Below are positions 1-6,472 of a DNA stretch of 7,233 nt, in pieces. The stretch covers positions 1 through 7,233 of the forward strand of contig JASLIR010000092.1 in the NCBI GenBank assembly GCA_030152125.1, given 5' to 3'. Source of the DNA: Alkanindiges sp. GTDB lineage: Bacteria > Pseudomonadota > Gammaproteobacteria > Pseudomonadales > Moraxellaceae. Numbering within the stretch: the first letter of the stretch is position 1; every line of letters begins with the position of its first letter. A program made the translations under genes and the position numbers. Under the pieces are notes generated by a model. The model saw nothing but the letters and a program-made list of their open reading frames with translations, searched no databases and had not been told where the DNA came from.

Positions 1-543
1 ACCACTAATGACATCAATAATTTTACTGGCCTGCGTGTGCTGCTGGGTGTTGCCCTGCACCAGGCTGATGTCGGGAAAATACTGCTGCACTTCCAGTTCG
101 CTGGTGGCGGCAGGCTGGCCGGAAGGATTGGCACTGGTAGATACAATTACCCCGCCAAAACCCAGGCACAATTCCTGCACAATAGGGTGATGTGATACCC
201 GCAGGGCAACACGGTCATGCCCGCCACTAATCCAGGCGGGGACTTGCAGCGACAAGGGCACCAGCCAGGTGGTGGCACGCTCATCCGGTGCATCCAGCCA
301 GGATAGCTCGATGGCATGCAACTGGTCACTGCTTAAGGTAGACAGGAAAGGCATGGCTTGCTGCATATTGGCAGCCACCAGAATAAGCCCTTTATCCAGC
401 TGGCGCTGTTTGATGTCCAGTAGTTTTTCTGTTGCTGAACGGTTGTAGGGGTCACAACCCAGACCCCAGACAGCTTCTGTAGGATAGGCAATCACGTCGC
501 CTTGCTGAAGCTGTTGAATGGCTTGATCTAATGAAACAATCAT
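1..543 (-). CDS. tsaC: Threonylcarbamoyl-AMP synthase TsaC (YrdC/Sua5 family), 3' end cut by the window edge
   Basis: This gene makes threonylcarbamoyl-AMP from threonine, bicarbonate and ATP, the first step of t6A formation at position 37 of tRNAs that read ANN codons; the enzyme is cytoplasmic. Reading leftwards from ATG at 543-541 gives 181 codons with no stop before the edge. Visible YrdC motifs are YPTEAVWGLGCDP (residues 20-32), IKQRQLDKG (44-52) in the Lys/Arg substrate-binding loop, RVALRV (111-116) and STSANPSG (135-142). The PTEAVWG variant and the short length point to the single-domain gammaproteobacterial TsaC rather than the longer Sua5 with an extra C-terminal domain. E. coli TsaC is 190 residues, and IIDVISG at the edge lies near its C-terminus, so probably only about ten residues are missing. 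The ribosome site is weak (AGG about nine bases before the ATG). It follows dprA on the same strand after 86 bases. The family call is secure; the true end is not visible. Confidence 0.93.
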   Translation of the reverse strand, partial: MIVSLDQAIQQLQQGDVIAYPTEAVWGLGCDPYNRSATEKLLDIKQRQLDKGLILVAANMQQAMPFLSTLSSDQLHAIELSWLDAPDERATTWLVPLSLQVPAWISGGHDRVALRVSHHPIVQELCLGFGGVIVSTSANPSGQPAATSELEVQQYFPDISLVQGNTQQHTQASKIIDVISG

Positions 544-629
544 GCTGAAAACCTGAAAATAAAAACGGGAAAGAAAACAAAAAGATTTGCGCTGGCCTAA
601 CAGCAAAAAGCACGCCAGATAGGATGCTG
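544..629 (-). other. dprA-tsaC intergenic spacer, T-rich with a weak inverted repeat
   Basis: These 86 bases separate the dprA stop from the tsaC start. Read on the minus strand, CTGGC and GCCAG can pair across a loop of about 17 bases (roughly 621-595), followed by a T-rich run with TTTTTG, TTTTC and TTTTTATTTTC. This might be a weak terminator or attenuator, but the stem is only five pairs and the T-run starts several bases after it. I see no convincing -35/-10 pair for tsaC here, so read-through from dprA is the simplest reading. Confidence 0.25.
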
Positions 630-1808
630 TTAGTCAGATAAGCGGCAGCGTAAATATAAACCACCCTGTTGAACAATAAAGCCGAACAGCTCCAGTTCCA
701 TCAGTTGGCTGGTTAGTGTGGGGATATCCTGGGAACTACGCTCAACCAGATCATCCAGACTTTGGCCTACCCAGTCCAGTAGATGGTAGGTGGCTTGCAG
801 ATGCGCAGGAATATTCAGGTTGGGAATAGTGTCTGAATTTACAGGAGTTGTATTGACATTTTGCGTAGGAATTTGATCTCTTTGCAGCAATTGCACCTGC
901 GATTGCCAGCGTTTGGGCAAATCCAGTTCTTCGATAATCTGTACGGGATCATCAATCAATAACGCACCTTCACGGATCAACTGGTGACAACCTTTGCTTT
1001 GTTCACTGTAAATGTGACCAGGAATGGCAAAAACTTGCCGATTTTGCTCCAGTGCGCTGCGTGCGGTAATCAGTGAGCCGCTTTTTAAGGCTGCTTCCAC
1101 TACCAGTGTTGCCAGCGACAACCCGCTGACAATCCGGTTGCGTTTAGGAAAGTGATAGTCCTTGGCAGGTGCGTTGGGCGTAAACTCGGAAATAATGGCG
1201 CCACCAGCCTGAATAATCTGCTGGTAGAGGCTTTGGTGGCTGGAGGGGTAGCACAGGTTAATACCGGTACCCAGTACGGCAATGGTACGCCCTTGCCCGG
1301 CTTGCAGGGCACCGCGGTGTGCTTCGCTATCAATACCATGAGCCAGCCCACTGGTAATCCAGAAACCATGTTCACTGAGGGTTTGTGCAAACAGATGGGC
1401 GATTTTAGCCCCTCCCGGACTGGGCTTGCGGCTACCTACCATGGCTATTTGTGGCTGGGTAAGAACCTGGGCATTGCCACGAACAAATAAAATGGGTGGT
1501 GGGTCGTCAATCTGCTTCAGCTGCTGCGGGTACTCCGGGTCGCTGAGGCGTAAAATACGGTCAACCTGCGGGTTAAGTTGCTTGATGGCCTGGTCAAACT
1601 GCTGGCGGAACGGGCTTTCCTGCTGCCATTGTTGCAGTTTGGGCGGGTGCGCTTTGTGAATGCCCAGCTGTTGCCAGTCTGCCGGGCTGGCTTTTAAGGC
1701 ATCACTGGCTGTATTAAAAAACGCCATGAGCGACTGATAGCCACTCACAGCGTGTTGTGTAACAAACCACAGTGCCAATTCATCATATACGTCTTGCGAT
1801 AGCACCAT
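630..1808 (-). CDS. dprA: DNA processing protein DprA (Smf)
   Basis: DprA binds single-stranded DNA entering during natural transformation, protects it and loads RecA on it; it acts in the cytoplasm. The 392-residue product has the full family layout. A helical N-terminal region (about 1-85) is followed by the Rossmann-like DprA core (about 90-295) with MVGSRKPSPGG (123-133), SGLAHGID (153-160), AVLGTG (177-182), FPKRNRIVSGLS (220-231) and GSLITAR (244-250). A linker rich in N, T and P (about 311-335) leads to a C-terminal winged-helix-like domain (about 336-388, of the DML1-like type). The start at 1808 lies 14 bases after the stop of the upstream LysM gene, with a poor Shine-Dalgarno (GCGAG), which suggests co-transcription and perhaps translational coupling with that gene. 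tsaC follows on the same strand. No truncation or missing motif is visible. DprA is also found in non-competent species, so the gene alone does not prove transformability. Confidence 0.97.
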   Translation of the reverse strand: MVLSQDVYDELALWFVTQHAVSGYQSLMAFFNTASDALKASPADWQQLGIHKAHPPKLQQWQQESPFRQQFDQAIKQLNPQVDRILRLSDPEYPQQLKQIDDPPPILFVRGNAQVLTQPQIAMVGSRKPSPGGAKIAHLFAQTLSEHGFWITSGLAHGIDSEAHRGALQAGQGRTIAVLGTGINLCYPSSHQSLYQQIIQAGGAIISEFTPNAPAKDYHFPKRNRIVSGLSLATLVVEAALKSGSLITARSALEQNRQVFAIPGHIYSEQSKGCHQLIREGALLIDDPVQIIEELDLPKRWQSQVQLLQRDQIPTQNVNTTPVNSDTIPNLNIPAHLQATYHLLDWVGQSLDDLVERSSQDIPTLTSQLMELELFGFIVQQGGLYLRCRLSD

Positions 1809-1822
1809 GTATTGCGACTCGC

Positions 1823-3025
1823 TTACAACTGGTCTTCTATTTCACCCAGTGGCGAGCGCAGTTCATCATTTTCATGTACAGGCACATCACTTTCCAGGAT
1901 ATAGGCATAGCTGACGCGGTCATAGGCGCTAAATACCATGGCAATCCCGGCACGCTCACTCGGTAACTGAACTTTGTCGCCCAGTTTAGGGTCCCTAATC
2001 TGTTTGCCGCGCTGGTAAATGGCAAAAATCTGGCCTGCTTTGGTACCATCCAGTGCGCCACGGTTGAGGGCAATAATACCGCCCTTACCAGTTGCGCTGA
2101 CAGAGTCCAGAATACGGATGATGCGTGAACCGGCTTTCACTTCTTCCGGCAGGGAAGGCTGGAACATGTCCGGTAGGCGCTGGTCAATTTCAGGGATCAC
2201 ACGGTCTTTGGTGCGTACTTCGCTGTTAAAGCTTTTTTGCAGTTCCAGCGTGGCGATATCACCATTTACCGCAGTCACAATACCACTGGCTACCTGAGTC
2301 AGCTCGGTGCCTAAACTCACTTTCGGTTTTTCATCAGAAATGTATGGTTTGCCTTCGCGGTATACCGCATAGCTTTGACCAACTTGCAGGCCATTGCCAC
2401 GTACATAGACGGTTTGGCCGGCAGCGGTTACAACCTGACTGTTTTTATTGCCAACAACATAAGGTGTTGCAGCCACGTCTTCCGAGGCAACAATACGGGT
2501 ACGTTTTAGCCAGTGTTCAATCGCGCTGAGTGGAACCAGTGGAACCGCTGCGTTCAGTGCTTCTACGCGCACTTGTGGCTGCAGTCTAACGGTTGGTAAT
2601 GCACTGTCATCATTCATACGGCGTGCAATACCGTCACAGCCGTCACCTTCGTCACGGCCAACCACGGAACGGCCATTGATCAGGCAGAGTAACAGGCGGT
2701 CGCCCGGGTAAATCCAGTGCGGGTTTTTAACGTGCTTGTTGCTGGCCCAGATTTCCGGCCAGCGCCATGGCGTTTTTAAAAAGTGTTTGGAAATATCCCA
2801 CAGCGTATCGCCTTTTTTAACGATATACACATTTGGTGCATCGGTACGCAGGTTAGGCGGGCTTACGTTTGGGCTTGCAGCACTTGCAAAACTGGGTAGC
2901 ATCATGCCCAGACCCATGGCAATGGATAATGCTAAAGTTTTATGAGCACTTGACAGATTTTGAAACCTTGATTGGGCCTTCATTGGTTTTTTAGCAGCAG
3001 TATTCATGAACAGTACAGTTCTCAT
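1823..3025 (-). CDS. tsaP: LysM-domain protein, probable type IV pilus secretin-associated protein TsaP
   Basis: This is a predicted secreted protein of 400 residues. A long N-terminal extension leads to a signal peptide with a hydrophobic core (about 30-44) and a likely cut after the ASA at 47-49. A single LysM domain follows (about 66-113: YIVKKGDTLWDIS, then HWIYPGDRL), expected to bind peptidoglycan. The C-terminal part (about 205-395) has two beta-rich segments resembling the FlgT C-terminal fold, for example GLQVGQSYAVYREG and GTKAGQIFAIYQRG. LysM plus FlgT-like segments, and a place just before dprA and divergent from def, match TsaP, which anchors the PilQ secretin to the cell wall (known from Neisseria and Myxococcus; the P. 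aeruginosa neighbour of dprA is the homologue, as I recall). The only cysteines I see are C114 and C130, a possible periplasmic disulfide. ATG 3025 is chosen because AGGG lies nine bases before it; ATG 3007 or 2983 would give a more ordinary signal peptide. The symbol rests on domains and synteny, not on a PilQ gene, which is absent here. Confidence 0.82.
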   Translation of the reverse strand: MRTVLFMNTAAKKPMKAQSRFQNLSSAHKTLALSIAMGLGMMLPSFASAASPNVSPPNLRTDAPNVYIVKKGDTLWDISKHFLKTPWRWPEIWASNKHVKNPHWIYPGDRLLLCLINGRSVVGRDEGDGCDGIARRMNDDSALPTVRLQPQVRVEALNAAVPLVPLSAIEHWLKRTRIVASEDVAATPYVVGNKNSQVVTAAGQTVYVRGNGLQVGQSYAVYREGKPYISDEKPKVSLGTELTQVASGIVTAVNGDIATLELQKSFNSEVRTKDRVIPEIDQRLPDMFQPSLPEEVKAGSRIIRILDSVSATGKGGIIALNRGALDGTKAGQIFAIYQRGKQIRDPKLGDKVQLPSERAGIAMVFSAYDRVSYAYILESDVPVHENDELRSPLGEIEDQL

Positions 3026-3039
3026 TATGATAATCCCTA

Positions 3040-3067
3040 ATGCCGAGCGGTCTGAATAGGCTATAAT
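3040..3067 (+). promoter_or_regulatory. Candidate sigma-70 promoter for def
   Basis: A perfect TATAAT lies at 3062-3067 on the plus strand in the 135-base region between tsaP and def. The best -35 I can place is ATGCCG at 3040-3045, with a 16-base spacer; it matches TTGACA at only three of six positions. Transcription would start near 3074, giving a leader of about 87 bases before def. No equally good promoter is visible on the minus strand for tsaP. Confidence 0.45.
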
Positions 3068-3151
3068 GTCTGCTTAAACAGAGGCTCCCCCCTTGGATGG
3101 CTTTACAATAAGCGTTTATTTCCATGAAGTCTAGCCGCTTTTACCCAGAAT

Positions 3152-3155
3152 GAGG
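3152..3155 (+). promoter_or_regulatory. Shine-Dalgarno site of def
   Basis: GAGG sits five bases before the ATG at 3161. It fixes the def start, and the protein then begins MALLPIL as expected for the family. The G and A of this site are also part of the TGA stop of a nine-codon reading frame that begins at 3124. Confidence 0.7.
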
Positions 3156-3160
3156 ACTGT

Positions 3161-3694
3161 ATGGCACTTTTACCTATTTTAAGTTTTCCCGACCCTCGCT
3201 TGCGCACCAAAGCGAAGCCCGTGGAGCAGGTAAATGATGAAATTCGCCAGCTGGTAAATGACATGCTGGAAACCATGTATGCCGCGCCAGGTATCGGTTT
3301 GGCGGCTACGCAGGTGGATCGCCACATCCAGTTAATTGTGATGGATTTATCGGAAGAAAAGAACGAACCACACGTATTTATCAATCCGAAAATTAGCCCG
3401 CTGACGGAAGAATTACAGCCCTATGAAGAAGGCTGTTTATCGGTGCCACAGGTTTTTGACAAAGTGGAGCGTCCGGCGCGTGTTCGCATTGAATTTCTCG
3501 ACCTAGAGGGCAAGCAGCAGTCGGTGGATGCCGATGGTTTGCTGGCGGTGTGTATCCAGCATGAAATGGATCATCTGGACGGCAAACTGTTTGTGGATTA
3601 CCTGTCTCCCTTAAAGCGTCAGCGTATTCGTGAAAAGATCAGCAAGCAGGACCGCCAGAAAGAGAAAGAAAAGGTAAAAGTCCGTTCCCGTTAA
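3161..3694 (+). CDS. def: Peptide deformylase
   Basis: This cytoplasmic metalloenzyme removes the formyl group from the N-terminal methionine of nascent proteins. All three family motifs are present in the 177-residue product: GIGLAATQ (44-51), EGCLS (90-94, metal ligand C92) and QHEMDH (133-138, ligands H134 and H138, catalytic E135). The N-terminal [12 protein letters not shown] is typical of the type I enzymes of Gram-negative bacteria. The C-terminal helix is very charged from about residue 152 onwards, runs slightly past the 169-residue E. coli protein and ends in lysines and arginines; in E. coli this helix docks the enzyme on the ribosome. The gene has its own good Shine-Dalgarno and a candidate promoter upstream. 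The usual downstream partner fmt does not follow; a MocR-type gene comes next after 49 bases. Confidence 0.98.
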   Translation: MALLPILSFPDPRLRTKAKPVEQVNDEIRQLVNDMLETMYAAPGIGLAATQVDRHIQLIVMDLSEEKNEPHVFINPKISPLTEELQPYEEGCLSVPQVFDKVERPARVRIEFLDLEGKQQSVDADGLLAVCIQHEMDHLDGKLFVDYLSPLKRQRIREKISKQDRQKEKEKVKVRSR

Positions 3695-3734
3695 GGTGCA
3701 GTGCTTGCCGTGAAACTTTGAACTCACTCAGCGC

Positions 3735-3738
3735 AGGA
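3735..3738 (+). promoter_or_regulatory. Shine-Dalgarno site deciding the start of the MocR-type gene
   Basis: AGGA at 3735-3738 is five bases before the ATG at 3744, a good spacing, but it directly abuts the alternative ATG at 3738. The ribosome site therefore favours 3744 as the start. Confidence 0.55.
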
Positions 3739-3743
3739 TGGAT

Positions 3744-5177
3744 ATGAAGCGCTACGAAAAACTGGCAGATGATATTGCGCAGATGATGGACAGTGGCCTG
3801 ATTCAGGCTGGCGAGCGCTTGCCTTCCATCCGCCAGGCCTGTACCTCCTTTCAGGTGAGTCCGGCCACGGTATTTAAAGCCTATTATCTGCTGGAAAGTC
3901 AGGGGCTGATCCGTGCCAAGGAAAAATCCGGCTATTACGCACTGGCGCAGGCCAAGTCCGGCACCCCGCATGCCTTCCAGCAGGCTGACCATCAGGCACA
4001 GTTAAGCGATGTCAGCGTGAGTGATCTGGTGTTTTCCCTACTGGATTCCGTGCAGGACCGTGCCATTATTCCGTTTGGTTCGGCATTTCCCAGTCCACAG
4101 CTTTTTCCTACCCAGCGTTTAGCGCGTTCTGCCGCCAGTGCCATGCGCTTTATGGATGGACAGGCATTAATTACCGAAATGCCACTGGGTATGCTGGAGT
4201 TACGCCGCCATATTGCCCAGCGCTACGCCTTGTGTGATGTATTGCTGGGTGCCGATGATATTTTGATTACCACCGGTGCCATGGAAGCCTTAAACCTGTG
4301 TTTGCAGGCGGTGACCCAGCCCGGTGATTATGTGGCGATAGAAAGCCCGACCTTTTATGCCAGCTTGCAGGTGCTGGAGCGCCTGCAGTTAAAAGCCGTG
4401 GAGATTCCGCTGCATCCCGAAACCGGGCTGGACCTGCAGGTTTTGGCGCAGGCACTGGCGCAATATCCGGTGAAGGCCTGCTGGTGCATGACCAGTTTCC
4501 AGAACCCGACAGGCGCCAGTTTAAGCGAAGCCAGTAAGCAGGCACTGGTCAGTTTGCTCAGTGAGCATCAGGTACCTTTGATTGAAGATGATGTGTACCG
4601 CGAGCTGTATTTTGCCGATACACCGCCGAAACCGGCTAAGGCTTATGATACAGATGGCTGGGTAATGCATTGCAGCTCCTTTTCCAAAAGCCTGGCACCC
4701 GGTTACCGTATTGGCTGGGTGAGTGCCGGGCGTTTTAGTGAGCAGGTAAAACGCTTAAAGCAGATGACCACCATTTCCGCTTCCATTCCTGCCCAGGCCA
4801 TTTTAAATGACTATTTGCAGCATGGCGGTTATGACCGGCATTTGAGGCAGCTACGTCAACAGTTACGCCAGCAGCACGAGCAGTTGCGCCAGGCTATTCT
4901 GCGTTATTTCCCGCAAAGTACCCGCATTGCCCAGCCGCAGGGTGGCTACTTTTTATGGCTGGCTCTGCCACCACAGGTAAATACGCTGGAGTTATTCCGG
5001 CAGGCCTTGCAGCAGGGCATCAGCATTGCACCCGGCGCCATGTTTTCCGCCACACAAGGCTTGCAAAACCATGTGCGCCTGAATTTTGGCATGCCGTGGA
5101 GCACTGAACTGGAGCAGGCAGTGCAGCAACTGGCGGCGCTGGTAAAAACACTGAGCCAGGAACCCTTTGCAACCTGA
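3744..5177 (+). CDS. MocR-family transcriptional regulator with PLP aminotransferase fold (YdcR-like)
   Basis: The 477-residue product joins a GntR-type winged helix (about 1-68: RYEKLADDIAQ, GERLPSIRQ, SPATVFKAYYLLESQGLI, then SGYY) to a fold-type I aminotransferase domain (about 105-470). PLP-site residues are visible: N254 in FQNPTG, D282 and Y285 in EDDVY, the Schiff-base lysine K315 in SSFSKSLAPGYR, R322, and R445 in HVRLNFG, where the alpha-carboxylate of an amino acid ligand usually binds. MocR proteins bind DNA and use the PLP domain as an amino acid or cofactor sensor; the SGYY element and overall layout recall E. coli YdcR. ATG 3744 is preferred to 3738 because the AGGA site is then properly spaced. 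It lies 49 bases after def with no clear promoter or terminator between them, and 19 bases before the dipeptidase gene, which is its most likely target. The intact catalytic lysine also leaves open a real transaminase activity. The effector cannot be read from the sequence. Confidence 0.92.
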   Translation: MKRYEKLADDIAQMMDSGLIQAGERLPSIRQACTSFQVSPATVFKAYYLLESQGLIRAKEKSGYYALAQAKSGTPHAFQQADHQAQLSDVSVSDLVFSLLDSVQDRAIIPFGSAFPSPQLFPTQRLARSAASAMRFMDGQALITEMPLGMLELRRHIAQRYALCDVLLGADDILITTGAMEALNLCLQAVTQPGDYVAIESPTFYASLQVLERLQLKAVEIPLHPETGLDLQVLAQALAQYPVKACWCMTSFQNPTGASLSEASKQALVSLLSEHQVPLIEDDVYRELYFADTPPKPAKAYDTDGWVMHCSSFSKSLAPGYRIGWVSAGRFSEQVKRLKQMTTISASIPAQAILNDYLQHGGYDRHLRQLRQQLRQQHEQLRQAILRYFPQSTRIAQPQGGYFLWLALPPQVNTLELFRQALQQGISIAPGAMFSATQGLQNHVRLNFGMPWSTELEQAVQQLAALVKTLSQEPFAT

Positions 5178-5196
5178 TATCTAAACGAGAAAAAGA

Positions 5197-5913
5197 TTGA
5201 GCACCCTGTTTCAGCAGCCCATTCCCCCGCAGGCCGATTTTGAGTGGTATCAGCTAGAGCAAATAGACATTGCCGATAACCACGAGCCTTTGATTGATAC
5301 GCAAACGCTGCAACACGTTAAAACCAGGCCCATGTATTTTTTGCAGGGAATCCCGGATGCGCTGCCCACCTGTTATGTGCGGCAATCCATCGCACATAAG
5401 CTGGAACAGATTAGCCAGTCCTTGCCTGTTGGCATGCACCTAGTGGTACTGGATGGCTGGCGGCCTTTAACGGTACAGCAGCGCCTACGCGAGGCTTTTT
5501 TACTGGATATCCAGCAGCGCTTTCCGCATTTAAGTGAAGAAGAGCAGCAGCACACACTCAACCAGTTTGTGGCCAAACCTAGCAGTAACTCCAAACGCCC
5601 CAGCCCGCATGTAACCGGTGGTTCGGTGGATGTGAGCATTTGCGATGCTAATGGTAACTTGCTGGATATGGGCTCGGATTTTGATGCGCCGGTAGATGCC
5701 TCCTGGACATCCGCACTGGAAAGCCTGCCAGCAAGCCCGGCACAGCAGAATCGCCGTTTGCTGTACCACAGTATGATCAGCCACGGTTTTAGCAATATGC
5801 CTTCCGAATGGTGGCATTTTGATTTTGGCAACCAGTTATGGGCTTTGCGTACGGGGCAGGAAAGGGCGGTGTATGGGTTGATAGAGCTTATAAAATTAGG
5901 TCATTCGTTATAA
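5197..5913 (+). CDS. M15D family D-alanyl-D-alanine dipeptidase (VanX/DdpX-like)
   Basis: This is a zinc dipeptidase expected to split D-Ala-D-Ala into two D-alanines. The 238-residue product carries the VanX active-site residues with the same spacing: R89 in DGWRP (VanX R71), H138 and D145 in SPHVTGGSVD (zinc ligands H116 and D123), and E204 and H207 in SEWWHFDFG (catalytic E181, ligand H184). There is no signal peptide, so it should work in the cytoplasm. The start is TTG at 5197, behind a weak GAG-type site; an in-frame stop at 5182 rules out an earlier start, and the next in-frame methionine is about 45 codons in. It follows the MocR-type gene by 19 bases and is probably co-transcribed with it. 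No vanH, vanA or van sensor genes are present, so a role in D-alanine recycling or use of wall peptides fits better than vancomycin resistance. Its last 13 bases overlap the end of the convergent HD-domain gene. Family and fold are well supported; the exact substrate is not. Confidence 0.9.
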   Translation: MSTLFQQPIPPQADFEWYQLEQIDIADNHEPLIDTQTLQHVKTRPMYFLQGIPDALPTCYVRQSIAHKLEQISQSLPVGMHLVVLDGWRPLTVQQRLREAFLLDIQQRFPHLSEEEQQHTLNQFVAKPSSNSKRPSPHVTGGSVDVSICDANGNLLDMGSDFDAPVDASWTSALESLPASPAQQNRRLLYHSMISHGFSNMPSEWWHFDFGNQLWALRTGQERAVYGLIELIKLGHSL

Positions 5914-6431
5914 TTGGTGCTACGTGCCAGACGCTGATCACCTTCCGCAGCAATTTGTTCAAAGCAGGCATCAAGATCAGGAAAAATATCCCAAAAATCC
6001 TGCTGGAGTACAGCGACAACTCTCTGGATAACCATTTCTTCCAGTGCCTGCACGCGTTTGCCTTTCCACAGCTTGTCACTTAAGGCAATTAACAACTCTT
6101 CCAAGCTACAAGGCATGTGTTCCCATTGCCCATGTGATACGCAGCAGCGGGCGATTGCCGGATCAACACCAAGCGACAGCAGCTTTTGCTGGCCTGCCTG
6201 TTCATGCCGGGAACCCGCAGCATACATTTCTTCCTGAAACTGTATTTTTCCAACATCGTGTAAAGCAATACCAATCAGGACAAAGTTTTTATCAACCGAA
6301 AGTTTCAGTGTTTCCAGATACTGAAGCAGATCGACAGCTGCCTCAGACACCAAAGTTACATGGGTAATCAGGTGTTGAGGCGCTTGCAGTTGATGTAGCA
6401 GCTTAAAGGCATCATCGGGGGATTTGATCAA
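5901..6431 (-). CDS. HD-domain protein, putative metal-dependent phosphohydrolase
   Basis: The 176-residue, probably cytoplasmic protein has the HD metal-binding pattern: H24 in HVTLVSE, H58-D59 in ALHDVGK, H76 in SRHEQAG, H100 in VSHGQW and D119 in ALSDKLW. The two extra histidines between the HD pair and the last aspartate suggest a two-metal centre. HD proteins mostly hydrolyse nucleotides or phosphoesters, but nothing here names the substrate. No GYP motif, Rel/Spo nucleotide domain or nucleic-acid-binding domain is attached. The start is TTG at 6431, with AGG six bases upstream; an in-frame stop at 6450-6452 excludes a longer form, and the first internal ATG would remove the HD pair. It follows the HMG-CoA reductase gene by 41 bases on the same strand, so the two may share a transcript. 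Its stop overlaps the end of the convergent dipeptidase gene. Confidence 0.85.
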   Translation of the reverse strand: MIKSPDDAFKLLHQLQAPQHLITHVTLVSEAAVDLLQYLETLKLSVDKNFVLIGIALHDVGKIQFQEEMYAAGSRHEQAGQQKLLSLGVDPAIARCCVSHGQWEHMPCSLEELLIALSDKLWKGKRVQALEEMVIQRVVAVLQQDFWDIFPDLDACFEQIAAEGDQRLARSTNYNE

Positions 6432-6472
6432 AGGAAACCTGCCTATTTGTTAAAAAGGAGTTTTCTATAGCA

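Noticed and set aside
1152..1490. Plus-strand open frame of 112 codons
   Set aside because: It lies wholly antisense to the conserved core of dprA, has no recognisable motif, and dprA is intact.
3026..3040. TATCAT on the minus strand as a tsaP -10 box
   Set aside because: It lies directly against the preferred ATG and has no matching -35; it would make sense only if translation began at 3007 or 2983.
3107..3142. Inverted repeat AAGCG / CGCTT in the def leader
   Set aside because: It has only five pairs around a loop of about 21 bases, too weak to call a riboswitch or terminator.
3639..3992. Minus-strand open frame of 117 codons across the def-MocR junction
   Set aside because: It overlaps the end of def and the winged helix of the MocR gene, both well conserved, and shows no domain.
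5373..5831. Minus-strand open frame of 152 codons
   Set aside because: It is antisense to the dipeptidase active-site region. The composition is an odd mix of C, S and R, and the zinc-site motifs on the plus strand show which frame is real.
5197..5913. Vancomycin resistance determinant
   Set aside because: No vanH, vanA-type ligase or van two-component genes are present, and Gram-negative VanX-like enzymes are usually tied to D-alanine use.
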